From NCBI GenBank assembly GCA_963761325.1, contig CAVXGZ010000008.1, forward strand, positions 124,001 through 188,000: a stretch of 64,000 nt of DNA. Direction: 5' to 3'. The translations under genes were made by a program, and so were the position numbers. The notes under the pieces are model-generated. The model had not been told where the DNA came from. It made no database searches and saw only the letters and a program-made list of their open reading frames with translations. Below are positions 1 to 9,071 of the stretch, in pieces. Origin of the DNA: Streptantibioticus_C sp963761325. GTDB taxonomy: Bacteria; Actinomycetota; Actinomycetes; Streptomycetales; Streptomycetaceae. Each line of letters begins with the position of its first letter. Positions within the stretch are counted from its first letter, which is position 1.

Positions 1-1
1 T

Positions 2-58
2 CCCTGCACGCCGTCGGTCTTCGACGACCTCGGTAACGCCTTCGAGGAGGAACCGTGA
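2..58 (+). CDS. C-terminal tail of an upstream gene, possibly fxsB (partial)
   Basis: An open frame enters from the window edge and ends in TGA, encoding a tail that finishes ...NAFEEEP. Its stop overlaps the GTG start of the next gene (GTGA), which indicates translational coupling in one operon. In FxSxx-COOH loci the gene ahead of fxsC is commonly the radical SAM maturase fxsB, so this is my best guess, but 18 residues are too few to recognise the family. Confidence 0.4.
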   Translation, partial: PCTPSVFDDLGNAFEEEP

Positions 59-1386
59 GGCCCAACGCGCAGCCCACCGACCCCTGGGGCACGGCCGTCA
101 CCGGCATTCCGCCGATCTTCTTCCTCAGCTACGCCAGCACACCCCGTCCGGCCGACGACCACGACCTCGATCCGGACAAGCTGGTCTTCGAGTTCCACGC
201 CGAGTTGAGCCGCCAGGTCGAGCACCTGGCCGGCGCCCCGCCGGGCGCGGTGGTCGGCTACGCGGAGCGGCCCGGTGACCCGCCGGTCCGCATCCTGGAC
301 GCGCTGGCCCGCTGCCGGGTCTTCGTCCCGCTGTGCTCGCCGCGCTACTTCTCCACGCCCTCCTGCGGGCAGCAGTGGTACGCCTTCACCCGGCGCCCGC
401 GCTCCGGCACGGCGATCGTCCCGGCGCTGTGGGCCCCGGTGATGCTCGCCCAACAGCCGCTCGTGGCACGGGAGTTGCCCGGCGGCCTGTTCCTGGACCC
501 GCCGGGGGCGCGCAAGGATCGGGCGCCCGGGCGCTACGCCGCCGAGGGGCTGTACTCGCTGATCACCCTGGAGGAGGACGACCGGGTCTACCGGGCGGCC
601 GTCCGCCGGCTCGCCGAGCACATCGTGCGGGTGGCCCGCAGCGCTCCCGCCACCGCGGTGGACGGAACCGAACTGGGCCGACTGCACACGCTGCCGGACG
701 CGTTCGCCGCCTCGCCGCCCCGGCCGCGTCTCGGCATCGCGGTGCTCGCGCCCTCCGCGGACCGGCTGCCGCCCCAACGCGATCCGGCCCCCTACGGCGC
801 CTCGCCGCTGGACTGGCAGCCGTACGGGGAGCCGCACCGGGCGCCGTTGGCCGAGCGGATGGCCGAACTCGCCCGCAATCTGGGCTTCGCGCCGGAGATC
901 CGGATCTTCGACCGGTCGCTCGGCGAACTGTTCGGCTCACCCCCGCCGGGCGGCCCGTGGGTACTGCTGATCGACCCGTGGACACTGCACGACCGGGACT
1001 CGGCGGCGCTGATCCGGCGCTTCGACGCGCTGGATCAGCCCTGGGTGGCGGTGTTGGCGGCGCTGTCCGACCACGATCCGCAGAATCTGCGCTTCCACGA
1101 CGCCCTGCGCCGGCTGCTGCGGGACGCCCTGCCGCGTCGACTGGCCAGGAGCCGGATGATGCACCGCTCCGCGATCACCGGAATTCCGAGTTCCGAAGCG
1201 TTCGGGCGCATCTTCTCCGAGCTTGTCGAGTCCGCGGGGCTGCATTTCCTGATGGGAACTCAGGTAACATTCGGCAACCGGCCGCGGACTTCTTCCGGAG
1301 GGCGGCCGCGACTCGGCATCGACGGACTGGCCGTACACGACGCGGAGGAACGCAGCGACGACAGCGGCTCGGAGGGGACACGATGA
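55..1386 (+). CDS. fxsC: TIR-like protein FxsC of the FxSxx-COOH system
   Basis: A 443-residue protein with an N-terminal TIR-like fold: the FFLSYAS strand sits near residues 22-28, followed by a region with short aromatic motifs (YFSTPSCGQQWYAF) seen in FxsC proteins. The second half (about residues 230-400, RPRLGIAVLAP onward) is a further alpha/beta segment. FxsC proteins accompany the FxSxx-COOH ribosomal peptide and its radical SAM maturase in actinomycetes; their biochemical role is not established. The GTG start overlaps the upstream stop (GTGA) and the stop overlaps the ATG of the next gene (ATGA), so the three genes form a tight operon. The identification rests on domain pattern and neighbourhood. 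Confidence 0.75.
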   Translation: MRPNAQPTDPWGTAVTGIPPIFFLSYASTPRPADDHDLDPDKLVFEFHAELSRQVEHLAGAPPGAVVGYAERPGDPPVRILDALARCRVFVPLCSPRYFSTPSCGQQWYAFTRRPRSGTAIVPALWAPVMLAQQPLVARELPGGLFLDPPGARKDRAPGRYAAEGLYSLITLEEDDRVYRAAVRRLAEHIVRVARSAPATAVDGTELGRLHTLPDAFAASPPRPRLGIAVLAPSADRLPPQRDPAPYGASPLDWQPYGEPHRAPLAERMAELARNLGFAPEIRIFDRSLGELFGSPPPGGPWVLLIDPWTLHDRDSAALIRRFDALDQPWVAVLAALSDHDPQNLRFHDALRRLLRDALPRRLARSRMMHRSAITGIPSSEAFGRIFSELVESAGLHFLMGTQVTFGNRPRTSSGGRPRLGIDGLAVHDAEERSDDSGSEGTR

Positions 1387-4300
1387 CGACGGGCGAAAGC
1401 CAGGGCAGGATCATCACGTTCTACTCGTACAAGGGCGGCACGGGTCGCACCATGGCGCTGGCCAACACGGCCTGGATCATGGCCTCCTGGGGCCGGCGCG
1501 TGCTGGTGGTCGACTGGGACCTGGAGGCCCCCGGCCTGCACCGGTTCCTCCATCCCTTCCTGGATCAGCAGCGCATCCAGACCACCCCCGGGGTGCTCAA
1601 CCTGATCACCGACTACGTCCGGGCGATCTCCGAGGAGATCGCCTCGGCCACCCCGTGGATACTGGACCAGCCCGAGCGCCGCGAGCGGTGGATGCGGGAA
1701 CGCGCCCGTATCGGCGGCGCGCTCATCACACTGGACTGGAAGAACTTCCCGCCCGGCGGGCGGCTGGACTACATGTCGGCCGGCCGGCAGAACCGCGATT
1801 ATTCGGCGTACTTCTCGCAGTTCGACTGGAATTTGTTCTACGACCAGCAGTTCGGCGGGGAATTCCTGGACGCCCTCAGCGCCGAACTGCGCCGCGACTA
1901 CGACTATGTGCTGATCGACAGCCGCACCGGGCTGAGCGACGTCGCCGACATCTGCACCATCCAGTTCCCGGACGTACTGGTGGACTGCTTCACCCTCAAC
2001 GACCAGTCGATCGACGGCGCGGCCGCCGTCGCGCGCCGGGTCGAGGACGTCTTCCAGGACCGCCAGATCCGCATCCTGCCCGTCCCGATGCGGGTGGAGG
2101 ACGCCGAGGCCGACCGGCTGGAGGCCGCCCGCGCCAAGGTCCGCCACAAGTTCGACCGGATCGTGGCACGCTCCCCGGGCCTGGACCGGCAGCGCTACTG
2201 GGGCTCGGTCGAGATCCCGTACAAGGCGGCCTACGCGTACGAGGAGATCCTCGCCGCCTTCCGCGACGTGCCCGGCACCCCGACCTCGCTGCTGGCCGCC
2301 TGCGAACGGCTCACCAACATCATCACCGAGGGCGACGTCCCCGAACTCCAGCCGCTCGACGAGGAGTTGCGCCGCAGCTACCTGGACGCCTTCACCCGCC
2401 GCCGCCCGCCGGGGCCCACCGACGTCTTCCTCAGCTACGTCCCCGAGGACCGGATGTGGGCCGACTGGATCGCCGCGATCCTCAGCGAGGCCGGATTCGC
2501 CGTGCGCCACGAGCGGTTCGGCGACGGCGGCACGGCCGGCAGCCCGCTGCGGCACGAGACCGAGCGGCACATCGAGGCCGCCTCGCGCACGATCGCGGTG
2601 CTCTCCTCGACGTACCAGAACTCCCCCCAGGCGCGGGCCGTCTGGGAGTCCGTCGCCGTCTCCGACCCGATGGGCTCGCGCCGCTCCCTGCTCCCGGTCC
2701 GGGTCAGCGACGTGCGGCTGCGCCACCCCTTCTCCAACCTCACCCCGGTCGACCTCGCCCCGTTGGAGGAGGACAACGCGCGGGTGGCGCTGCTGCGGGC
2801 GATGGACGCCCCGGTCGAGCTGAACCAGCACCCGGCCGACCCGGCCCGCAAGGGCCCGCGCTACCCCGGCACCGTTCCGCCGGTCTGGTCGGTGCCGTTG
2901 CGCAACACGGCCTTCACCGGTCGCTCCGAGTTGTTCGACGCGCTGCGCGAACGGCTGGAGACCGGCGCCCCCGCGGTGCTGCACGGCATGGGCGGGGTGG
3001 GCAAGACCCAGCTCGCGCTGGAGTACGCCCACCGCTTCATGACCGACTACGACGTGGTCTGGTGGATCCCCGCCGAGCGGGCCAACGGTGCCCGGCAGAA
3101 GTTCGCCGAGCTGTGCGACGCGCTCGGGCTGCAGCCCGCCGACTCCATCAGCCGCACCGCGGAGGCGGTACGCGAGGCGCTGCGGCGCGGTGAGCCGTAC
3201 GACCGCTGGCTGCTGATCTTCGACAACCCCAACGACGCGGCCGCGCTGACGCCCCTGCTGGTCAGCGGCGGCGGCGGGCACGCCATCATCACCTCCCGCA
3301 CCGAGGGCTGGGACCGGATCGCCACCCCGCTGGAGGTGGACGTCTTCGCCCGCAACGAGAGCATCGAGCACCTGGTGCGCCGGGTGCCCTCGATCAGCCG
3401 GGACGCCGCCGACAAGGTGGCGGACAAGATCGGCGACCTGCCGCTCGCGGTGGACCAGGCCGCGGCCTGGCTCAACGAGACCGCGCTGGACGCCGAGGTC
3501 TACCTCGACCTGCTCGACCGCCAGCTCGACTCCTCCCGGGCGGACCGGCACGACACCGAGCAGCCGCTCGCGGTCGCCGCCACCTGGGAGCTGTCCATCG
3601 CCCAGTTGCGCACCAACTACCCGGTCGCGGTGCGGCTGCTGGAGTTCTGCGCCTACTTCGGCGCCGACCCGATCTCGCTCGACCTGCTGTACGGCAAGGA
3701 GATGGTCGACGCCCTGCGCGAGGAGTCCCAGCAGCTCGACGAGAACATGATGCTGGCCCGGGCCATCCAGGAGCTCAGCCGCTTCGCCCTGGTGAAGGTG
3801 GACCGCAAGGGCCGCAGCCTGCAGATCCACCGGCTGGTGCAGGCCGTGGTGCGCTCCTCGATGTCCGAGGAGCAGCAGCGGCAGGCACACCGCGTGGTGC
3901 ACAGCGTGCTGGCCGGCGCCCGCCCCTCGCAGGGCGACGCCGAGAGCCCGGACAACTGGGGCAAGTACGCCACCATCTGGCCGCACCTGGTGGTCCCGTG
4001 GACCACCGCGGCACGCGACAACCGCATCCGGCAGCTCATGGTGGACCGGATGCGCTACCTGAGGACCCGCGGCGAGCTCGACGCCGCCCTGGCCCTCGGC
4101 GAGGAACTGATCGCCGCGTGGAGCCCGCACACCGGCGACAACGACCGCTGGACCCTGCACATGCGCTTCCAGATCGCCAACGTGCTGCGCTCGCAGGGGT
4201 GGTACGAGCGGGCCCTGGACATCGACCAGGAGGTGATGCGGCGGCAGAGCGAGGCGCTGGGCGAGGACGACCTGCACACCCTGATGACGGCCGGCAGCGT

Positions 4301-5351
4301 CACCGCCGGCCTGCGCGGGGTCGGCCGCTTCGACGAGGCGCTGGAACTGGACGGCGTCACCCGCGACCGCTTCGTACACCTGTTCGGCGAGGACCACCCG
4401 CGCTCCTTGGTGGCGGCCAACAACTACGCCGTCTCACTGCGGATGTCCGGCCGCTGCTACGCGGCCCGCGAGGTCGACCGCGAGACGCTGGAGGTCCGGC
4501 AGAACACCCTCGGCCCGGACCATCCGCTGACCATCTCCTCGACCATCAACCTCGGCCGCGACCTGCGCTCGTGCGGTGACTACTCCGGCTCGCTGAGCAT
4601 CCTGCGCAGCGCCTACGACCGGGCCAGCCGCCATCCCGAGCTGGGCAAGGAGTACCCGCCCGCGCAGGACGCCGCCAAGGCACTGGCCATCACCCTGCGC
4701 CGGGCCGGCCAGTTGGAGGAGGCGGAGAAGTTCACCCTCGAGGTGCTGGAGAGCTGCCGGCGGCGGTTCGGGGACACCTCGCCGGAGACGCTGGTCGTCT
4801 GGCTGGGGCTGGCCGGGCACTGGTCGGCGGGGCGGCGCTTCTCCGAGGCCGGCGAGCTGACGCACAAGCTGCTCGACGACTTCCGCGAGGTGCTCGGCGC
4901 GTCCCACCCGCTGACGCTCGCCTGCGCGACCAACCACGCCGTGCACCTGCTGGCCACCGGCGACGCCGTGCAGGCCCGGGCGATCGCCGCGCAGACCGGC
5001 GAGAGCTTCAGGCGGCTGCTCGGCCCCGCCCACCCCTTCACGCTGACGTGCAACGTCAACCTGGCCAACGCGGAGGCGATGCGCGGCGACGCCGAGACCG
5101 CCGAGCGCCTCTACCGCGCCGCGTTGGAGGGGCTGACCGGCATACTGGGCTCCGACCACCCGTCGGTGCTGCTGTGCACGGGCAATCTGGCGCTGCTGCT
5201 GCGCCGGACCGGCCGCGAGAAGGAAGGGTCCCAGCTGACAGCCCAGGTGCTGCGGGGCCTGACCTCGGCGATGGGGACGGAGCATCCGCGGGTCGCGCTG
5301 CTGCGGGACGGCGACCGGGTCGGTCTGGAACTGGACCCGCATCCGATCTGA
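1383..5351 (+). CDS. fxsT: FxSxx-COOH system tetratricopeptide repeat protein (ParA-like/TIR/NB-ARC/TPR)
   Basis: A 1322-residue protein with four recognisable parts. Residues 17-23 (KGGTGRT) are a deviant Walker A of the ParA/MinD ATPase type, followed by a VVDWDLEAPG motif. A TIR-like domain starts near residue 345 (DVFLSYVPEDR). An NB-ARC/STAND NTPase follows, with HGMGGVGKTQ near residue 533 and LLIFDNP as Walker B. From about residue 900 to the end there are tandem TPR units with the recurrent G-DHP-T pattern. This architecture is that of the TPR protein annotated in FxSxx-COOH loci. The chosen ATG gives the four-base overlap with fxsC; the same frame stays open upstream but inside fxsC. 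It may act as a signal-transduction or conflict-type NTPase; the function is unproven. Confidence 0.8.
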   Translation: MTTGESQGRIITFYSYKGGTGRTMALANTAWIMASWGRRVLVVDWDLEAPGLHRFLHPFLDQQRIQTTPGVLNLITDYVRAISEEIASATPWILDQPERRERWMRERARIGGALITLDWKNFPPGGRLDYMSAGRQNRDYSAYFSQFDWNLFYDQQFGGEFLDALSAELRRDYDYVLIDSRTGLSDVADICTIQFPDVLVDCFTLNDQSIDGAAAVARRVEDVFQDRQIRILPVPMRVEDAEADRLEAARAKVRHKFDRIVARSPGLDRQRYWGSVEIPYKAAYAYEEILAAFRDVPGTPTSLLAACERLTNIITEGDVPELQPLDEELRRSYLDAFTRRRPPGPTDVFLSYVPEDRMWADWIAAILSEAGFAVRHERFGDGGTAGSPLRHETERHIEAASRTIAVLSSTYQNSPQARAVWESVAVSDPMGSRRSLLPVRVSDVRLRHPFSNLTPVDLAPLEEDNARVALLRAMDAPVELNQHPADPARKGPRYPGTVPPVWSVPLRNTAFTGRSELFDALRERLETGAPAVLHGMGGVGKTQLALEYAHRFMTDYDVVWWIPAERANGARQKFAELCDALGLQPADSISRTAEAVREALRRGEPYDRWLLIFDNPNDAAALTPLLVSGGGGHAIITSRTEGWDRIATPLEVDVFARNESIEHLVRRVPSISRDAADKVADKIGDLPLAVDQAAAWLNETALDAEVYLDLLDRQLDSSRADRHDTEQPLAVAATWELSIAQLRTNYPVAVRLLEFCAYFGADPISLDLLYGKEMVDALREESQQLDENMMLARAIQELSRFALVKVDRKGRSLQIHRLVQAVVRSSMSEEQQRQAHRVVHSVLAGARPSQGDAESPDNWGKYATIWPHLVVPWTTAARDNRIRQLMVDRMRYLRTRGELDAALALGEELIAAWSPHTGDNDRWTLHMRFQIANVLRSQGWYERALDIDQEVMRRQSEALGEDDLHTLMTAGSVTAGLRGVGRFDEALELDGVTRDRFVHLFGEDHPRSLVAANNYAVSLRMSGRCYAAREVDRETLEVRQNTLGPDHPLTISSTINLGRDLRSCGDYSGSLSILRSAYDRASRHPELGKEYPPAQDAAKALAITLRRAGQLEEAEKFTLEVLESCRRRFGDTSPETLVVWLGLAGHWSAGRRFSEAGELTHKLLDDFREVLGASHPLTLACATNHAVHLLATGDAVQARAIAAQTGESFRRLLGPAHPFTLTCNVNLANAEAMRGDAETAERLYRAALEGLTGILGSDHPSVLLCTGNLALLLRRTGREKEGSQLTAQVLRGLTSAMGTEHPRVALLRDGDRVGLELDPHPI

Positions 5352-6272
5352 TCACTCCGCGGACGGCACCAGCGCCGCGGCGGCGCGCTCCCGCGCGGGG
5401 TTGTCCCGCAGCCAGGCCAGCACCTTCGGCAGCAGCGGCACCGCGGCGAAGTGCGCGGCGCTCGGCTCCAGCACCGCGGTCGCCCCCGGGATGCGCTCCG
5501 CCAGCCACTGGAAGTGGCCCAGCGGCGAGAAGACGTCGCACTCGCCGTGCCACAGCAGCACGGGCACCCGGATGGCGGCCGGATCGAAGCCCCACGGGCG
5601 GCAGAAGGAGATGGCGTCGTCGACCCAGCCGGCGCCGCCCTGCTCCTGGTCCTTCAGCGCGCCCTCGTAGTTCTGCATCAGCATCCTGCGGATTCCCGGG
5701 TCCGAGACCACGAGACGGTCGTTGGCCGGCATCTCCTCGTCCAGATCGGACAGCAGCCGGCCCGGATCGCACCGGATCGCGTCGGCGTTCTGCGCCACGG
5801 CGGTGGTGAAGGCCACCGGGTCCTGCTGGGCCTTGGTGTACTCGCGCACGTTGGACGCGGTCATCCCGCTGAACCAGTCCAGCCCGTCGGCGTCCCGCGG
5901 CGCGAGGCTCACCAGCACCGCGGCGCTGCGCACCCGTTCGGGGTGGAGCGCGGCGCAGGCCAGCGCGTGGGGTCCGCCGCCGGAGCGGCCGACCACCGAG
6001 AAGCGTTCGACGGACAGCGCGTCGGCGATCGCCAGCACGTCGGCGGCGGCGTGCACCACCCGGCGGCCCTTGAGCGCGGTGGAGTCCCCGTAGCCGGGCC
6101 GGTCGTAGGCGATCAGATGGATGCCGAGCTGATAGAGCACCAAGGTGCGCGGGCGCGGACCGAGACGGCTGCCGGGGGTGCCGTGCAGCAGGAACACGGG
6201 GTACCCCTTGGGATCACCCCATGACTCGTACACGACTTGACGACCGTCGGCTGTCTGCACGTTGCGCACCAT
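5352..6272 (-). CDS. alpha/beta hydrolase
   Basis: A 306-residue alpha/beta-fold hydrolase. Seen: HGTPGSR oxyanion-hole motif, nucleophile elbow GRSGGG, acid residue in LLWHGECD and a C-terminal SAAH with the catalytic His. The substrate cannot be told. The start is the ATG of MVRNVQTADG, preceded by GGGAG at good distance; the longer open frame upstream is Arg-rich and lacks a ribosome binding site. The stop abuts the fxsT stop, so the two genes converge with no spacer. Confidence 0.8.
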   Translation of the reverse strand: MVRNVQTADGRQVVYESWGDPKGYPVFLLHGTPGSRLGPRPRTLVLYQLGIHLIAYDRPGYGDSTALKGRRVVHAAADVLAIADALSVERFSVVGRSGGGPHALACAALHPERVRSAAVLVSLAPRDADGLDWFSGMTASNVREYTKAQQDPVAFTTAVAQNADAIRCDPGRLLSDLDEEMPANDRLVVSDPGIRRMLMQNYEGALKDQEQGGAGWVDDAISFCRPWGFDPAAIRVPVLLWHGECDVFSPLGHFQWLAERIPGATAVLEPSAAHFAAVPLLPKVLAWLRDNPARERAAAALVPSAE

Positions 6273-6833
6273 GTGGTATCTCCCGTCGCCACAGCGGTCT
6301 TGCGCCCGGAACAGGACCACGCGGCAGGATCCTGCCACAGTGCCTGGACGATGCCATGCGGTCGCGCGACGCCCGTGCCGGGCCCGCCGACGTGGGGCAT
6401 CCGCCGTCCCTGCACAAAACCCTCTTCCAATGAGCACAGCTTTCGCTAGGCCGTGTCCGGCCGATCACGCGACCGGCCGGCCCCGCCTCACGCGTTCACG
6501 CGCGAGGACGCGCAACTGGAGGGTCGGGGACAACGCTCGATCAGGAATGGGGTTTACCACGATCGTGTGGATCTTCAAAAATCGGCGAGACGGCGTCTCA
6601 GCCAGTGAGACGAGCCGGACGGCGTCTCTCCTCCTCCGGGGAGGGCCTCCGGGTTGACGCCCGACCGGCGGCCGATCACGACGCGTCAGACGGTGGCCCA
6701 TGCGTGTCGCGGGAGACGGCGGCCGGGTCGCCCCCGGCGCGGAGGAGGGAGCGCGGTGGCCGCGGCCCGGCTCGCCGACCTCGCGGCGTGGAACGCGGAA
6801 GCCACGTTCGAAGCCCGCCGCGCGCTCCGAGGA
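6273..6833. other. intergenic region without a supported gene
   Basis: About 560 bases between two minus-strand hydrolase genes. It should hold the promoter of the left gene. Short open frames here have no ribosome binding site or recognisable product. A cluster of GAGACG/CGTCTC inverted repeats lies at about 6587-6629 and could form a hairpin, perhaps a terminator or operator. Confidence 0.4.
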
Positions 6834-7793
6834 TCACCGGTTCTTGAACTCCTCGATGGCCGTCCGGACCGTGTGGCCCATCGCGTCGCTTCCGACGTGG
6901 CCGGAGTCCTCGAAGATGTGCAGCCGCGCGTCCGGCCAGGCCTTCGCCAGCTCCCACACCGTCTGCACCGGGCATCCCATGTCGTGCCGGCCTTGGACCA
7001 GCACCGCCGGGATCCCGGCCAGCCGGTGTGCGTCGCGCAGCAGTTGGTCCTCCTCCAGCCACGCGCCGTTGCTGAAGAAGTGGGCGCAGATCCGGACGAA
7101 GGCGATCCGCGCGTCGACCTCGCGATCGCTGTACATGCCGGGCACGCCGTTGGGCTCGTTCGAGATGACCGCGTCCTCCCAGGCGAGCCAGTCGGCGGCG
7201 GCCTTCGCCCGGATCGCCCGGTCGGGGTTCTCCATCAGCCGCGCGTAGGCCGCGAGCAGGTCGCCGTCCCGCTCGTCCTCGGGGACGCCGTCGCGGAACC
7301 GGTCCCACGCCTCGGGCTGGAACCGCCCGGCCCCCCGGTAGAGCCAGTCGATCTCGGTGCGACGGCACGTCGTCACCGCCTGGAGGACGATCTCGCTGAC
7401 CCGCTGGGGGTGTTGCTCCGCATAGGCGAGGATGAGCGTCGTCCCCCAGGAGGCACCGTTGAGCAGCCACCTCTCGATGCCGAGGTGCTCGCGCAGCCGT
7501 TCCATGTCGTCGATCAGGTGTTGCGTGGTGTTCAGGCTCATGTCCGCCGCCGGGTCGCCGGCGTGCGGGGTGCTGCGACCGCAGTTGCGCTGGTCGAAGC
7601 GGATGACGCGGTACCGCTCGGGGTCCCAGGCCCTCGTCGGCCGCCGCGGGGCACCCGCTCCCGGGCCGCCGTGGACGTTCAGGGCGGGCTTGCCCTCGGG
7701 GTTGCCGAGTTGTTCGTAGTAGACGCGGTTGCCGTCTCCGGTGTCGAGGAATCCGGAGTCGTAGGGACTGGTCGGAGGATAGAAATCAACCAT
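6834..7793 (-). CDS. pip: prolyl aminopeptidase (proline iminopeptidase)
   Basis: A 319-residue S33-family serine peptidase that would release N-terminal proline from peptides in the cytoplasm. Seen: the N-terminal GNRVYYEQLGNPEGKP segment and HGGPGAG oxyanion motif, RFDQRNCGRSTPH, the nucleophile elbow GASWGTTL followed by AYAEQHP, and the C-terminal Asp and His in GRHDMGCP and DSGHVG. Length and motifs are those of the pip family. The start is the ATG of MVDFYPP, since family members begin there and AGGA lies upstream; the open frame runs 47 codons further without support. Confidence 0.88.
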   Translation of the reverse strand: MVDFYPPTSPYDSGFLDTGDGNRVYYEQLGNPEGKPALNVHGGPGAGAPRRPTRAWDPERYRVIRFDQRNCGRSTPHAGDPAADMSLNTTQHLIDDMERLREHLGIERWLLNGASWGTTLILAYAEQHPQRVSEIVLQAVTTCRRTEIDWLYRGAGRFQPEAWDRFRDGVPEDERDGDLLAAYARLMENPDRAIRAKAAADWLAWEDAVISNEPNGVPGMYSDREVDARIAFVRICAHFFSNGAWLEEDQLLRDAHRLAGIPAVLVQGRHDMGCPVQTVWELAKAWPDARLHIFEDSGHVGSDAMGHTVRTAIEEFKNR

Positions 7794-7947
7794 AACCGTC
7801 GATCCTACGGAGTGATCATGGTTGGGTTCCGTGATTTGTTTCCCAACCTGCCGTATCGACAACGGCGTTGAGCCGGCAGGTCGGCGCCAGGCCCGAACGG
7901 AGGAGCCCGCCCGATCCAGCTGACTGGCCGTCAAAAAGGCTCCCTGC

Positions 7948-8529
7948 TCAGCGCACCCGTTCGGCGGGCGCGGCCGTCCTCGTCTTCCACTGCTGCGCGG
8001 TCATCCGCCAGATGACGTCGACGCCGACCTCGCCGGGGGCGGCGGGCTCTTCGGGCGCCGGCCTGCGTTCGATCTCCGTGAATCCCAGGCGCCGGGGGAC
8101 GGCTCCACTGGCCGAGTTGGCCGCGTCGTGATGGATTTCCACCCGGTCGATGCCCGCCAACCGGAAGCCCTGGTCGACAAGGGCCGCCGAGGCCATCGTG
8201 GCCAGGCCGCGTCCGGTCCAGTGCGGGTGAAGCCAATAGCCGATGTCGACGCCGCCGGCACCGATGCGGCGCATGAGGGCACAACTGCCGACCAGCACGG
8301 AATCCGAGGTGATCGCGTAGGCGAAGGACTTCCCCGTCTCCCACTCCTCCTGGCTCCGAGCGAGGAAATCGGCGGTTCGCTGCCGACCGTGCTCGGCCGC
8401 CCAGGGCATCCACGGCGACAGGTGGTCCAGGGATTCGGAGATCGCCCGTACCAGGATGTCGAGGTCGCCCGTGCGCCACCGGCGCAATTCGATCCGGCCG
8501 GAACAGAGACTTTCGGCGGGTTGTTCCAT
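7948..8529 (-). CDS. GNAT family N-acetyltransferase (RimJ/RimL-like)
   Basis: A 193-residue GNAT acetyltransferase. The family pattern is visible: GRIELRRWRTGDLD at the N terminus, GSCALMRRIG, the IGYWLHPHWTGRGLATMA segment that forms the acetyl-CoA binding motif A, and RLGFTEIE near the end. This is the layout of RimJ/RimL-like enzymes that acetylate protein N termini or small molecules. The start is the ATG of MEQPAES; the open frame extends 14 codons further. It is transcribed away from helR. Confidence 0.78.
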   Translation of the reverse strand: MEQPAESLCSGRIELRRWRTGDLDILVRAISESLDHLSPWMPWAAEHGRQRTADFLARSQEEWETGKSFAYAITSDSVLVGSCALMRRIGAGGVDIGYWLHPHWTGRGLATMASAALVDQGFRLAGIDRVEIHHDAANSASGAVPRRLGFTEIERRPAPEEPAAPGEVGVDVIWRMTAQQWKTRTAAPAERVR

Positions 8530-8689
8530 GCACCGGATGCTCTCGCAGCCCGGTCGCGCCCGACAACGCATTATCGTCCGCCCGCTGCCGCGTCATGCGC
8601 CGCGGAGACTCCACCGAGCGCTCGCGGCGCACAGGGCGCCCCCGTACGCGGCGTGCCGCCGCGTCGCGAGGAGTTCGTGCGTCCAGAGT

Positions 8690-8737
8690 GGACGACAAAA
8701 AAGAGTGGAAAGGGGAGTACCCGCTCCTTTCCACTCT
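8690..8737 (-). terminator. hairpin with minus-strand T-tract
   Basis: AGAGTGGAAAGG at 8702 pairs with CCTTTCCACTCT ending at 8737, with a further GGAG/CTCC pairing inside. Six A residues just to its left (8697-8702) become a T-tract when read on the minus strand, giving the layout of an intrinsic terminator for transcription coming from the right. No minus-strand gene lies to its right before helR. It may block antisense readthrough or end a small RNA. Confidence 0.55.
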
Positions 8738-8742
8738 CAACG

Positions 8743-8774
8743 TATAGCGCAAGGGGGGCCTTGCGGCAAGCCCC
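8743..8774 (+). promoter_or_regulatory. rifamycin-associated element (RAE)-like palindrome with possible -10
   Basis: GGGGCCTTGCGGCAAGCCCC at 8755-8774 is a near-perfect inverted repeat matching, from memory, the rifamycin-associated element found upstream of rifamycin-inducible resistance genes in actinomycetes. A TATAGC hexamer at 8743-8748 could be a -10 box. About 300 bases of leader separate it from helR. The link to helR, a known RAE-associated gene class, makes this assignment strong. Confidence 0.75.
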
Positions 8775-9071
8775 GGGTGGTGCAGGAGAATCGCTGGCCT
8801 AGGCCAGAACGTGTGGCGGCGAGGGGTCGGCGACGTGCGTGTGTCGTTGGCGGCGTATGGGGGCACGCGGAGGCGTCGAACCGGCGGGTTGGCTGCCGGC
8901 GTGCCGTCGGCGGGTCCGTCCCGGCGCGCGGCAGCGTCGGTCGCCCGGCAGGTCACCCAGCCGTCGCCGCGCCACCTGCCCCCGCCGCATCCGGGCGGGA
9001 GCCGGCGGGTCCCGGCCCCGGGTTTCGTTCTGCTGTGAACAGCGGTCATTCCGCTGAGAGTCCTTGAGTAA

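Noticed and set aside
1260..4397. A 1045-codon open frame on the minus strand under fxsT
   Set aside because: It lies antisense to the well-supported fxsT, is Val/Gln/His/Arg-rich with no domain, and follows from the GC-skewed codon positions of the true gene.
6587..6629. GAGACG/CGTCTC repeat cluster as a tandem repeat or mobile end
   Set aside because: Only a few short copies without flanking structure; noted only as a possible hairpin.
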